DNA of 64,000 nt from Nitrospina sp052156635 (GTDB lineage Bacteria; Nitrospinota; Nitrospinia; Nitrospinales; Nitrospinaceae). Under the pieces are notes generated by a model. The model did no database searches. It saw only the letters and a program-made list of their open reading frames with translations, and was not told where the DNA came from. Within the stretch, counting starts at the first letter, position 1. Each line of letters starts with the position of its first letter. Shown in pieces: positions 36,682-44,565 of this stretch. Made by a program: the position numbers and the translations under genes. The stretch spans positions 496,001 through 560,000 of the forward strand of contig NZ_JBQKUO010000003.1 of NCBI RefSeq assembly GCF_052156635.1. Direction: 5' to 3'.

Positions 36682-37748
36682 AAGTCAGTCAAAATATCTC
36701 TACCGAAATTCTACAAGACCTTGTCAATCTTCAAGCCGGCCTGTATTTACCCTTAACGGGATTCATGACCTCGCTGGATTATCGCAATGTTGTGGACAAT
36801 ATGATGTTAAGCGACCATACGATCTGGACGCTCCCCATAACATTGGACGTTGATCACAAAACCTATAAAAAAGCCTTAGATGCCGATAAGGTGTATTTGG
36901 TTTACCATAAAGAAGAGGTCGGATATATTGAAGTTTCTGATTGCTTCAAAATTGATACCTACTCAGATGTTAAGAAGATCTTTAAAACTGATGAAACCCG
37001 GCATCCTGGCGTTCAGATGGAGTTCAACCGCTCCAAATACAGGGTGGGCGGCAGAATCGTCATCACAAACGAATCAGTTATGGAGGGGGCTCTTCATCCT
37101 GAACAAATTCGAAAAATTTTTGCTGAACGAGGGTGGCAAACCATCGTGGGTTTTCAAACCCGAAACCCAATACACAAAGCACACGAACACCTTCAAAGAG
37201 TCGGCTTGGAAATGTGCGACGGACTTTTTATAAATCCCCTGGTAGGTTGGAAAAAATCAGGTGATTTTAGTGAGCAAGCAGTTATGCAGGCGTACCAGCT
37301 TATGATTAAGAACTTTTATCCCGAAAGCCGTGTTTATCTGGCCGGACTTTATACCTATATGCGTTATGCTGGCCCTAGGGAAGCCATATTCCATGCGCTC
37401 ATTCGAAAAAACCTAGGTTGCACTCATTTCATTATTGGCAGAGATCAGGCAGGGGTGGGGTCTTATTATGGGAAATATGAAGCCCAGGATTTGGCACGCC
37501 GCCTACAAAGCGAGGGGAAACTGGGCATAGATTTATTGTTACTCAAGGGCCCGTATTTTTGCCAAAAATGCAATCAGATCGTAACCGAAAAACATTGCGG
37601 TCATGGTGAAAAAAGTATTTTCCCAGTAAGTGGGACCCTTATACGTGAAGCCTTGAATAAAAATGAACGACCAGATGAGAGATTCATGCGACCAGAGATC
37701 GCCGATATTTTGATTTCAATGGGTAAAAACAAGTTTATAGGGGATTAG
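36678..37748 (+). CDS. sat: ATP sulfurylase (sulfate adenylyltransferase, Sat type)
   Basis: 356 residues, slightly short for the homo-oligomeric Sat family. Key motifs are QTRNPIHKAHE (HxxH-type nucleotide loop), GRDQAGVGSYYG and FPVSGTLIREAL. A cysteine pair region CQKCNQIVTEKHCGHG in the C-terminal part may bind metal, as in many bacterial Sat proteins. It makes APS from sulfate and ATP for the adjacent APS kinase. The gene order APS kinase-Sat is unlike the usual cysDN arrangement and suits a dedicated sulfate-activation module. Confidence 0.9.
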   Translation: MKVSQNISTEILQDLVNLQAGLYLPLTGFMTSLDYRNVVDNMMLSDHTIWTLPITLDVDHKTYKKALDADKVYLVYHKEEVGYIEVSDCFKIDTYSDVKKIFKTDETRHPGVQMEFNRSKYRVGGRIVITNESVMEGALHPEQIRKIFAERGWQTIVGFQTRNPIHKAHEHLQRVGLEMCDGLFINPLVGWKKSGDFSEQAVMQAYQLMIKNFYPESRVYLAGLYTYMRYAGPREAIFHALIRKNLGCTHFIIGRDQAGVGSYYGKYEAQDLARRLQSEGKLGIDLLLLKGPYFCQKCNQIVTEKHCGHGEKSIFPVSGTLIREALNKNERPDERFMRPEIADILISMGKNKFIGD

Positions 37749-37749
37749 T

Positions 37750-38703
37750 ATGAAAAAAATAATTGTAACCCTGGGTCCATCAATCACAAACAATAACAAC
37801 TTTATAATTGAGGATGAAAGCAGTTACATTTTCCGAGTTAATGGAGCACATGGAAGTCTCGATGAAATTAGAGAAAATATTATTTATATAAGGGACGTTT
37901 TTAAAAATTCCGCTATTTTATTGGATTTACCAGGAAATAAAATTCGAACTTCTGGCCTCTCTAATCCTATACAAGTAAAAAAAAATGAGGCTTTTACCTT
38001 GAGAACAAACCAAACCACATACCCTGAATTTCATCGTTTGATTAAAAAAGGGGATGAAATACTTGCCGATGACAGCACCTTGCGGTTTTTGGTCGAGGAG
38101 ACTAACGAAGAAGAGATAATACTTATCTCTTGCTCCAACGGCCTGTTAAAAAACAATAAGGGGTTGCATGTAAGAGGTATCAATAAAGGTCTCCCCTTTT
38201 TATTTGAACGGGATAAGAAATTAATTGAAATAGCAAACGAGCTTAGCATTGATTTTATAGGTTTGTCTTTTGTTCGCACTGCTAAGGATATTGCTGTATC
38301 AAAAATTTTGCTTGCAGATTCCATCGAAATAATCGCGAAGGTGGAAACGCGATCGGCCGTCGAAAACCTTAACGAAATTCTACGAAACGTAAATTATATT
38401 TTAATTGACCGCGGAGACCTTTCCACGGAAGTTGGCTTAGAAAAGGTACCTGCCTATCAAAAGTTTATTGTTGAACGGGGCTTATTCTATAATAGGAGAG
38501 TTTTTTTGGCGACTCAGTTTCTAAAAAATATGGAGGACAAACCCATACCCTCCATAGCTGAGGTTATTGATTTGACAAATACTTTTAAAATGGGGGCCTA
38601 CGGCATCCAGCTTTCAGAAGAGACTGCGATTGGAAAGTACCCAATGGAATGCCTTGAAGTTATCAAAAGAATCATCCAAGAAATTGATTCAGAAATAAAG
38701 TAA
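37750..38703 (+). CDS. Short pyruvate-kinase-like TIM-barrel protein
   Basis: 317 residues against about 470 for normal pyruvate kinase. It keeps IIVTLGPSI at the start, LDLPGNKIRTSG, ADDSTLRFLV, KGLHVRGI, a catalytic-type IIAKVET, LIDRGDLSTEVG and LATQFLKNMEDKP, ending SEETAIGKYPMECL. The C-terminal allosteric domain is missing and the S of the usual NxSHG becomes Ala (RVNGAHG). It starts two bases after sat. It may be a real phosphoenolpyruvate enzyme with a new substrate, or may supply ATP locally. Either role is inference. Confidence 0.75.
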   Translation: MKKIIVTLGPSITNNNNFIIEDESSYIFRVNGAHGSLDEIRENIIYIRDVFKNSAILLDLPGNKIRTSGLSNPIQVKKNEAFTLRTNQTTYPEFHRLIKKGDEILADDSTLRFLVEETNEEEIILISCSNGLLKNNKGLHVRGINKGLPFLFERDKKLIEIANELSIDFIGLSFVRTAKDIAVSKILLADSIEIIAKVETRSAVENLNEILRNVNYILIDRGDLSTEVGLEKVPAYQKFIVERGLFYNRRVFLATQFLKNMEDKPIPSIAEVIDLTNTFKMGAYGIQLSEETAIGKYPMECLEVIKRIIQEIDSEIK

Positions 38704-38776
38704 CTTTTTTAAATTTGGTCGCTAAGGTACTAATTATTTAACCATAAATTATTTGTTGGACACTTCGAGGGTTTAA

Positions 38777-39913
38777 ATGAAAAACCTCACAAAATACGAA
38801 GACTTTGGTGGCACATTGGATTTGCCCAAAGTGGTTGAAATTGAACCATTCGGCTCCTGCAACTTACGATGCACCATGTGTCATGTAAGTTACGCCCCTC
38901 CAGGCCCTAAACCTCAAATTAATTTTGAGGCAGTAGAGAAATTAAAAAGTTTAGCTGGTAAATATGTGGTTTTTGGCTCTAATTTTGAACCTACAGCACA
39001 CCCTCGCTTTGCTGACATGATTTCTATGTTCGTTGATTACGGCTTTAAAATGGACATTGTCACGAATGGAACCTTATTGACCGATCCTATAATTGAAACC
39101 ATGACAAAAGGTGATTTTAACAAAATCACCTTTTCTTTTGATGGGATAAAAAAAGAAACTTATGAGAAGATCCGCCGTAACGCGAATTTTGAAGATGCTC
39201 TTGAAAAAATTACAAAACTAAGAAAAGCATTTTGGGAAAAAGATACTTCCTTTGCCGTCAATTATGTCATCATGCAAAGCAATCTTGACGAAATAAGAGA
39301 AGCCATTGACTTTTGGGAAGATTTACGAATCGACATGTTAGGGCTTATTTTTATGGTTATTCGTGATGACAATGAATATTTGCGAAACCAAAGCCTTCAT
39401 CCTATTCTGGAAAAAGTCCATCAAACACTAGATGATGCCGCGGAGTACTTAATTAATAGTGATAAAAAAATTTGCATAAGCTCCCCTCCCTTTACCACTA
39501 CGCAATTAAGAGAAAAATATCCTCTTAATTTTCCTACCGGAAATGTTGTTAAGTCAATGCATTCTGGAAAAAAGAATTTTCCCAAATTAAGCAAGAACGG
39601 ATTGCAAACTGGAAAATTCCCAGGAATGCCATTTGAGGCATGCAAATCTGCTTTTACTTTTGCGAGAATTCTTCCAAGCGGCCAAGTTCGATTATGCGAC
39701 CAAGCCAACATTGGTGATATCAATAATCAAGACTTTAAAGATATTTGGTTCGGCCCCGAAGCGACCGCATTCAGAAAAAGGTTGCTTTCGTCTGCCGACA
39801 CTTGTCTAGAATGCAACTATTATTTGTTATGCCTTAACCAGCAAAACTTAAATACCAAAGACCCCAAAACTCACTTATCTAAAAATCTTAGAAATAAAAA
39901 TAGGGAAAGTTAA
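38777..39913 (+). CDS. Radical SAM/SPASM-domain protein
   Basis: 378 residues. The cluster motif is EIEPFGSCNLRCTMCHVSYA (CxxxCxxC), followed by ITFSFDGIKKETYEKIRR and ending with a SPASM-like cysteine set (CKSAFTFARILPSGQVRLCDQANIGD, CLECNYYLLCLNQ). It is a paralogue of the SAM part of the TPR-fused protein at 28399-30456 but lacks the repeats and YNIV/GLPQ domain. Such proteins modify peptides or sugars by radical chemistry. The gene contains a strong hairpin at 39106-39134. No strong ribosome site is obvious upstream of the ATG. Confidence 0.85.
   Translation: MKNLTKYEDFGGTLDLPKVVEIEPFGSCNLRCTMCHVSYAPPGPKPQINFEAVEKLKSLAGKYVVFGSNFEPTAHPRFADMISMFVDYGFKMDIVTNGTLLTDPIIETMTKGDFNKITFSFDGIKKETYEKIRRNANFEDALEKITKLRKAFWEKDTSFAVNYVIMQSNLDEIREAIDFWEDLRIDMLGLIFMVIRDDNEYLRNQSLHPILEKVHQTLDDAAEYLINSDKKICISSPPFTTTQLREKYPLNFPTGNVVKSMHSGKKNFPKLSKNGLQTGKFPGMPFEACKSAFTFARILPSGQVRLCDQANIGDINNQDFKDIWFGPEATAFRKRLLSSADTCLECNYYLLCLNQQNLNTKDPKTHLSKNLRNKNRES
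39106..39134 (+). other. Perfect 13-bp intragenic hairpin resembling a terminator
   Basis: AAAAGGTGATTTT and AAAATCACCTTTT are exact reverse complements separated by AAC. They lie within the coding region of the radical SAM gene and encode TKGDFNKITFS. The right arm ends in TTTTCTTTT, so in RNA it looks like an intrinsic terminator or a regulatory hairpin. Confidence 0.55.
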
Positions 39914-40139
39914 TTAACGCAACTTTGGCTTAATATTTAAAGACATCCCTTATAGTAGATTTAATCAATCAAATCACAATTAGTTCTAACGAAAAGCCTT
40001 CCAAGAAAAACCCACAATATGTACTTCAATATGGGGACTGCCTGTTTGATTTATTTTATTAGAAACGAATAACAAAACTTGGGGTCAATTTAACCAAATT
40101 TAGGCCCTAATTAATAATTGGCCTAGATAACGAATATAC

Positions 40140-42842
40140 ATGTCGTATTTAACCACTTTATTTAATTTATCCCGTACTTGTTATTATTTATTTATAAAAA
40201 ATTACACATTAGCTTTACCTGTTTTAATTGGATTTTTTTATTTTACTTCAAATCTTTTTTTCAAATACGGACTTGATGACACAACCAATTATTTAAATGC
40301 TCTGCACCATATAGGGAGCAATGGCTTTTGGGATATCCTCCAAGGAAGGTTTAAAGCATTTTTTAACCCACCCTCCCCAGATTCTATCGGGTTATTTCGC
40401 CCTCTCCGAACCGCCCATACTTTTCTAGCTGTCTACCTTTCTCAATACATTTTCTTTCTGCCTGATTTTATTGCCGCCATAACAGCCAGCTTATTGGCTT
40501 ATATTTTGATCAAGTTTTTTGAGGTTAATTTTATACCCCCAAACTTGACCATAATTATGACCCTCTGGTTTTTTGGATGTATTCCAGTGGTAGCCATGGG
40601 GCACATTGTGCTCGTTTCTCAGTTTTTCGTTATTTTTGGAATTTTTATAACAACTTGGCTTTTTCATATATACATTCAAACTGGAAAATATAAATTTCTA
40701 GCTCTTTCGTTAACAACCATTTTTGCCTTAAGTTTTTACGGGGAAGCCATAATCATCGCATCAATAAGTATTGGATTCTATGGTGCCATTGCTTTTTGGA
40801 AAAGAAATTTGAACGTTGGGCTTATATCTTTTGGCGTTTCTCTAACAGGGATATTTTTAGTTTTATCCAATGCGTTTTTATTAACATTTGATCCAGAACA
40901 AATTACTCGCACTATTACCAGCGTTATTAATAAAAGGGGGCATTCGATTTCCAACAATAATAACCCTGGTGAACTTTCAATAATTTGGGAGCAAATTGCT
41001 AATTATTTTCATATTTATCGGCCACAAATTTTTACTGGAATTATTTTTTCCATTTCTCCTTATTTATATTTTTTATCCATTTATGTTTTTTTCATTTTAT
41101 TAATTTACAAACAAATTTACTTTATTCCATCAATTATTGGAGCTTTGGTAGCGATCAGCATAATAATCCCCAATACTATTCATTATGCTCTGGGAGGCAG
41201 CCTGATCATTATTACTCTATATTACGCACGCACCTACTCTCTTCCTGCAAGCGTTCTTTTAGGGTCCCTTACTGTGCTTGGCCCAATATTTGTTATTGAT
41301 ACCCATATATCTTACCTTTTACCTGCACTTTGCTTTTTTCTTTTCCATATCCTCTACGAAGCCTACAAAGAGGTGGCTTGGAAATATTTTCAATACTCGC
41401 TTAAGATTGCCATATTTTTATTGCCATTGATTCTTTTTGGTAATTATTTTAACGGCGCCTACTTGTCATATGCAGTCGCAAAGGACAATGAGGCTATAGC
41501 AGATGAATTAAAAATTAATCTTAAAAATTCTCCCATTTTGACTAATTCCAGACATGCTTTAGATTTTTATTTTTATGCTGACTTGGGTGGAGATTATAAG
41601 AAATTAAAAAATCAATTAATGTTTACAACTAATCCTCCAGGAATGCTTGCCACAAATGAACTTCCAACCAGAGCCGACTTTAAAAAATGGTTAGATTCAA
41701 AAATAAATGATTATGATTCCATTTATTCACTATTTGTTGACTGCAAAAGGTTACCTTGCAAAGGCTATTTCAGTGCCCCAAAATATTTGGACTATGAGGC
41801 ATGCCCTAAAACTATAAAATGGACGCACACCTTTGATATTAAAGTCTTGAACTTTGACTTAGGCTTTTTAACCGTACCCTTTTTTTACCACAAAAATTTA
41901 TCAACAGGGTTTCTGGCGTATCCTGTTTTTCCGGATATGATCTCTGCAATAGGTATTGAATATAGCCCCTTTCAAAAACGGCTTTTTGCTACCTATCGAT
42001 TATTTGAATACAGATGCAACCTTAACCTAGCAAATTCAACAGAAATTGATAAAAACAAATGGCGGGTTGAATTAATTAGAGCTGCGGAACGGGGCTTTAA
42101 TATATGGATGGTAAATGGGGTTTATTATGCAAAACCACAAAACAGGGTTTACTTTTCCTCTAATGATTTAAATAATTATTTTTCTTCATACGATTTTAAT
42201 GCCGTTATGGGTTTTATTGATATTAATTCAAACAAGGGCAACTTCAAGGTTATCAATGGAAATCATGATAGCTTTACTCTTTTATCCCATAAGAATAAAT
42301 TCTATGCAATTCCTCGACACCAGTGGGAAATTGAATCAATTCCAATTTCTCAGGTCATATACGGTTGCAGCCCCAATCAACTTAAGGTGCTGATTAACGA
42401 ATACAATGAGAGCTATAGAATGACCGTAGCTGAAATTACAGCTTCAACACAATTTAATTCTTATGGACCCCAGTATCTATTAGAAAATCATAAAGGAAAC
42501 CCAAAGCATATTTGGCATTCAGCCAAAAGGCCCCTATACCCTCAATGGATAAAAATTAAATTTAATAGGCCTCGGAAGCTTTCAAGAATCAACATAAGGG
42601 CTCAAGGACTCAACAAAAAATTTCCTGAACGCGCGCCAAAAGAATTTATCATTCAAGGGAGCCAGGATGGAAGTATATGGAAAGATCTTCTTGAGATTAA
42701 GGATGCAGGGTTCACCGCTCAAAATATGTGGCAAACTTTTCCTTTTAAGAATGCTAACGAGTATCTGCTTTATAGAATATTCATTAAAAAAAATGGTGGC
42801 GATCCCTCACTGTTAACAATCCAGCAAATTATATTGAACTAA
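40140..42842 (+). CDS. Large membrane protein with YNIV-like repeats and C-terminal discoidin-like domain
   Basis: 900 residues. About ten hydrophobic helices fill residues ~15-470; the first loop has GLDDTTNY, like the acidic motif of GT-C proteins. The C-terminal ~430 residues look extracytoplasmic. Two divergent YNIV/GLPQ-like copies are at about 42081-42225 (GFNIWMVNGVYYAKPQ) and 42247-42410 (FTLLSHKNKFYAIPRH). Residues ~765-900 (ASTQFNSYGPQYLLENHKG, WIKIKFNRPRKLSRINIRAQG, FIIQGSQDGSIWKDL) match an F5/8 type C (discoidin) carbohydrate-binding domain. Possibly a glycosyltransferase or polymer-binding protein. Confidence 0.75.
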   Translation: MSYLTTLFNLSRTCYYLFIKNYTLALPVLIGFFYFTSNLFFKYGLDDTTNYLNALHHIGSNGFWDILQGRFKAFFNPPSPDSIGLFRPLRTAHTFLAVYLSQYIFFLPDFIAAITASLLAYILIKFFEVNFIPPNLTIIMTLWFFGCIPVVAMGHIVLVSQFFVIFGIFITTWLFHIYIQTGKYKFLALSLTTIFALSFYGEAIIIASISIGFYGAIAFWKRNLNVGLISFGVSLTGIFLVLSNAFLLTFDPEQITRTITSVINKRGHSISNNNNPGELSIIWEQIANYFHIYRPQIFTGIIFSISPYLYFLSIYVFFILLIYKQIYFIPSIIGALVAISIIIPNTIHYALGGSLIIITLYYARTYSLPASVLLGSLTVLGPIFVIDTHISYLLPALCFFLFHILYEAYKEVAWKYFQYSLKIAIFLLPLILFGNYFNGAYLSYAVAKDNEAIADELKINLKNSPILTNSRHALDFYFYADLGGDYKKLKNQLMFTTNPPGMLATNELPTRADFKKWLDSKINDYDSIYSLFVDCKRLPCKGYFSAPKYLDYEACPKTIKWTHTFDIKVLNFDLGFLTVPFFYHKNLSTGFLAYPVFPDMISAIGIEYSPFQKRLFATYRLFEYRCNLNLANSTEIDKNKWRVELIRAAERGFNIWMVNGVYYAKPQNRVYFSSNDLNNYFSSYDFNAVMGFIDINSNKGNFKVINGNHDSFTLLSHKNKFYAIPRHQWEIESIPISQVIYGCSPNQLKVLINEYNESYRMTVAEITASTQFNSYGPQYLLENHKGNPKHIWHSAKRPLYPQWIKIKFNRPRKLSRINIRAQGLNKKFPERAPKEFIIQGSQDGSIWKDLLEIKDAGFTAQNMWQTFPFKNANEYLLYRIFIKKNGGDPSLLTIQQIILN

Positions 42843-42975
42843 GAGTACAACCTTATAGTCACGATTAGAAAATCATTTACCTCAGTCATTTTAGTTTTAA
42901 TCAAATCAAAAAAAATTTTTAATTATGTTGCTTTATATTTAAAAGGTTTTTGGGTGCTTAATAATCATCTTTCTC

Positions 42976-42988
42976 AGGAGGAATTATT
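42976..42988 (+). promoter_or_regulatory. Strong ribosome binding site followed by ATT, possible rare start
   Basis: AGGAGG at 42976-42981 is followed four bases later by ATT (42986-42988). The frame from that ATT runs without a stop into the TVP38-family gene, and no ATG, GTG or TTG occurs in frame before GTG 43058. The site therefore supports an upstream start at an unusual codon. Confidence 0.45.
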
Positions 42989-43687
42989 ACTCCCCAAAAT
43001 GAAAGTTTAGATTCTCAGAATAATTTCCAAATTAAACCAAAAATTTTTTTTGTTTATGTGGTTATTATTGCCATTGCATGGGGCCTACGGCAAACAGGAG
43101 GGTTGGACCTTAACTATTTTTTTTCCCAAATCGATGAATACCCTTTATTGGGGCCCATTATTTTCGTTCTCTGTTATGCAATTTTGGTGACTCTATTAAT
43201 TCCAACCCTGCCAGTTAACTTAGCTGCAGGTGTACTTTGGGGTGGATTTTTTGGGGGCGTATTAGCTACTTTTGGGAGTGCAATTGGAGCTATTTTGGCT
43301 TTTCTTCTGGCTCGTAACTCATTAGGAAAACCATTAACCCGAAAACTTAATAACCATCTATTCGACTGGATACTTCGTCAAATGGATGAAAGCCCATGGA
43401 AAGTAGTTGCCTTTGTCCGCCTTAATCCAGCTTTTCCTTCGGGTCCGGTTAATTTTATTTTCGGCTTAACATCCATTAATTTTAAAACATACTCCTATGC
43501 CACGCTCTTTTTTTTATTTCCCCCTTCACTAGGCGTCGCCTTGATTGGAGCGGAGGCTGGAAAGATTATTTTAGATCAAAATTCTTTAAACCTTTTAAAA
43601 GTTCTTTCCATGATTCTTTCCGGAATATTGATTCTGTTAATTGGATATTGGGCTGGAAAATCCTTATTAAAGAAAAAAAATACCTAG
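42986..43687 (+). CDS. TVP38/TMEM64 (DedA-superfamily) membrane protein
   Basis: About 233 residues from the proposed ATT start or 209 from GTG 43058. Features: a first helix (about FFVYVVIIAIAWGL) that would be cut in half by the GTG start, then LLGPIIFVLCYAILVTLLIP, AAGVLWGGFFGGVLATFGSAIGA and VRLNPAFPSGPVNFIFGLT, the last matching the family's conserved F/VRLxPxFP motif. Members are membrane proteins thought to act on lipids or lipid-linked carriers such as undecaprenyl phosphate. The setting among polysaccharide genes fits carrier handling. It ends just before the GT2 gene. Confidence 0.8.
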   Translation: MTPQNESLDSQNNFQIKPKIFFVYVVIIAIAWGLRQTGGLDLNYFFSQIDEYPLLGPIIFVLCYAILVTLLIPTLPVNLAAGVLWGGFFGGVLATFGSAIGAILAFLLARNSLGKPLTRKLNNHLFDWILRQMDESPWKVVAFVRLNPAFPSGPVNFIFGLTSINFKTYSYATLFFLFPPSLGVALIGAEAGKIILDQNSLNLLKVLSMILSGILILLIGYWAGKSLLKKKNT

Positions 43688-43696
43688 AGATTTTAT

Positions 43697-44404
43697 ATGA
43701 AGATAACCCTAATTGTGCTTACTCTTAACGAGATTGATGGTATGCAAGTGGTTATGCCTCAAATTAACCCAAACTGGTATGACCAACTCATTATATTGGA
43801 TGGAGGGTCCACAGACGGCACCATCGAATACGCTGAAAAGCAGGGTTACTTCGTCTACGTCCAAAAAGAGAGGGGAATTCGATTTGCCTACAGGGAAGTT
43901 CTTCCATTCATCAAAGGAGATATTGTTATTACCTTTAGCCCAGACGGGAATTCTATCGCCGAGCTTCTACCTGATTTGATTCAAAAAATGAAGGAAGATT
44001 ACGACATGGTAATTGTTTCTCGTTATCTGGGGGACGCAAAAAGCGAAGACGATGACCTTATAACGGGTTTTGGAAATTGGCTTTTTACCAACACTGTTAA
44101 TATACTTTATGGAGGGAATTATACTGATGTCATGGTCCTATATCGAGCGTACAAAACCCAGCTTATTTACGATTTAGATTTGGACAAAGATGAAAGTTTT
44201 GCCCTTCCAGAAAAACTTTTTTTCACACGTATCAGCTGGGAACCCTTACTATCAGTTAGGGCGTTAAAGAAAAATTTAAAAATCGGAGAAATTCCTGGTG
44301 ACGAACCTCCTAGGATCGGTGGTGAAAGAAAACTTCAAGTGTTACGCTGGGGAGCTGCTTATTATTTTCAATTTTTCCGTGAACTATGGTTTTGGCGCAA
44401 ATAA
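43697..44404 (+). CDS. Family 2 glycosyltransferase, DPM-like
   Basis: 235 residues. GT-A features include KITLIVLTLNEIDGM, ILDGGSTDGTIEYA, DIVITFSPDGN and MVIVSRYLGDAK, resembling polyprenyl-phosphate-sugar synthases (DPM1/GT2). No membrane helix. It follows the TVP38-family gene by nine bases. It likely makes or transfers a lipid-linked sugar. Confidence 0.85.
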   Translation: MKITLIVLTLNEIDGMQVVMPQINPNWYDQLIILDGGSTDGTIEYAEKQGYFVYVQKERGIRFAYREVLPFIKGDIVITFSPDGNSIAELLPDLIQKMKEDYDMVIVSRYLGDAKSEDDDLITGFGNWLFTNTVNILYGGNYTDVMVLYRAYKTQLIYDLDLDKDESFALPEKLFFTRISWEPLLSVRALKKNLKIGEIPGDEPPRIGGERKLQVLRWGAAYYFQFFRELWFWRK

Positions 44405-44565
44405 GATTTAAAATCTAATCTTAGTTTCTATGCACACATAAATTGCCAAATAATTTGCTCTCCCTTGCGATACATCTTATTAAAATCTTTTTTCTGACGC
44501 CTTCTTGGTTTATATAACTATCAATTAAAATTGAAATACCAACTTAATTTATACCATAAACTTTT

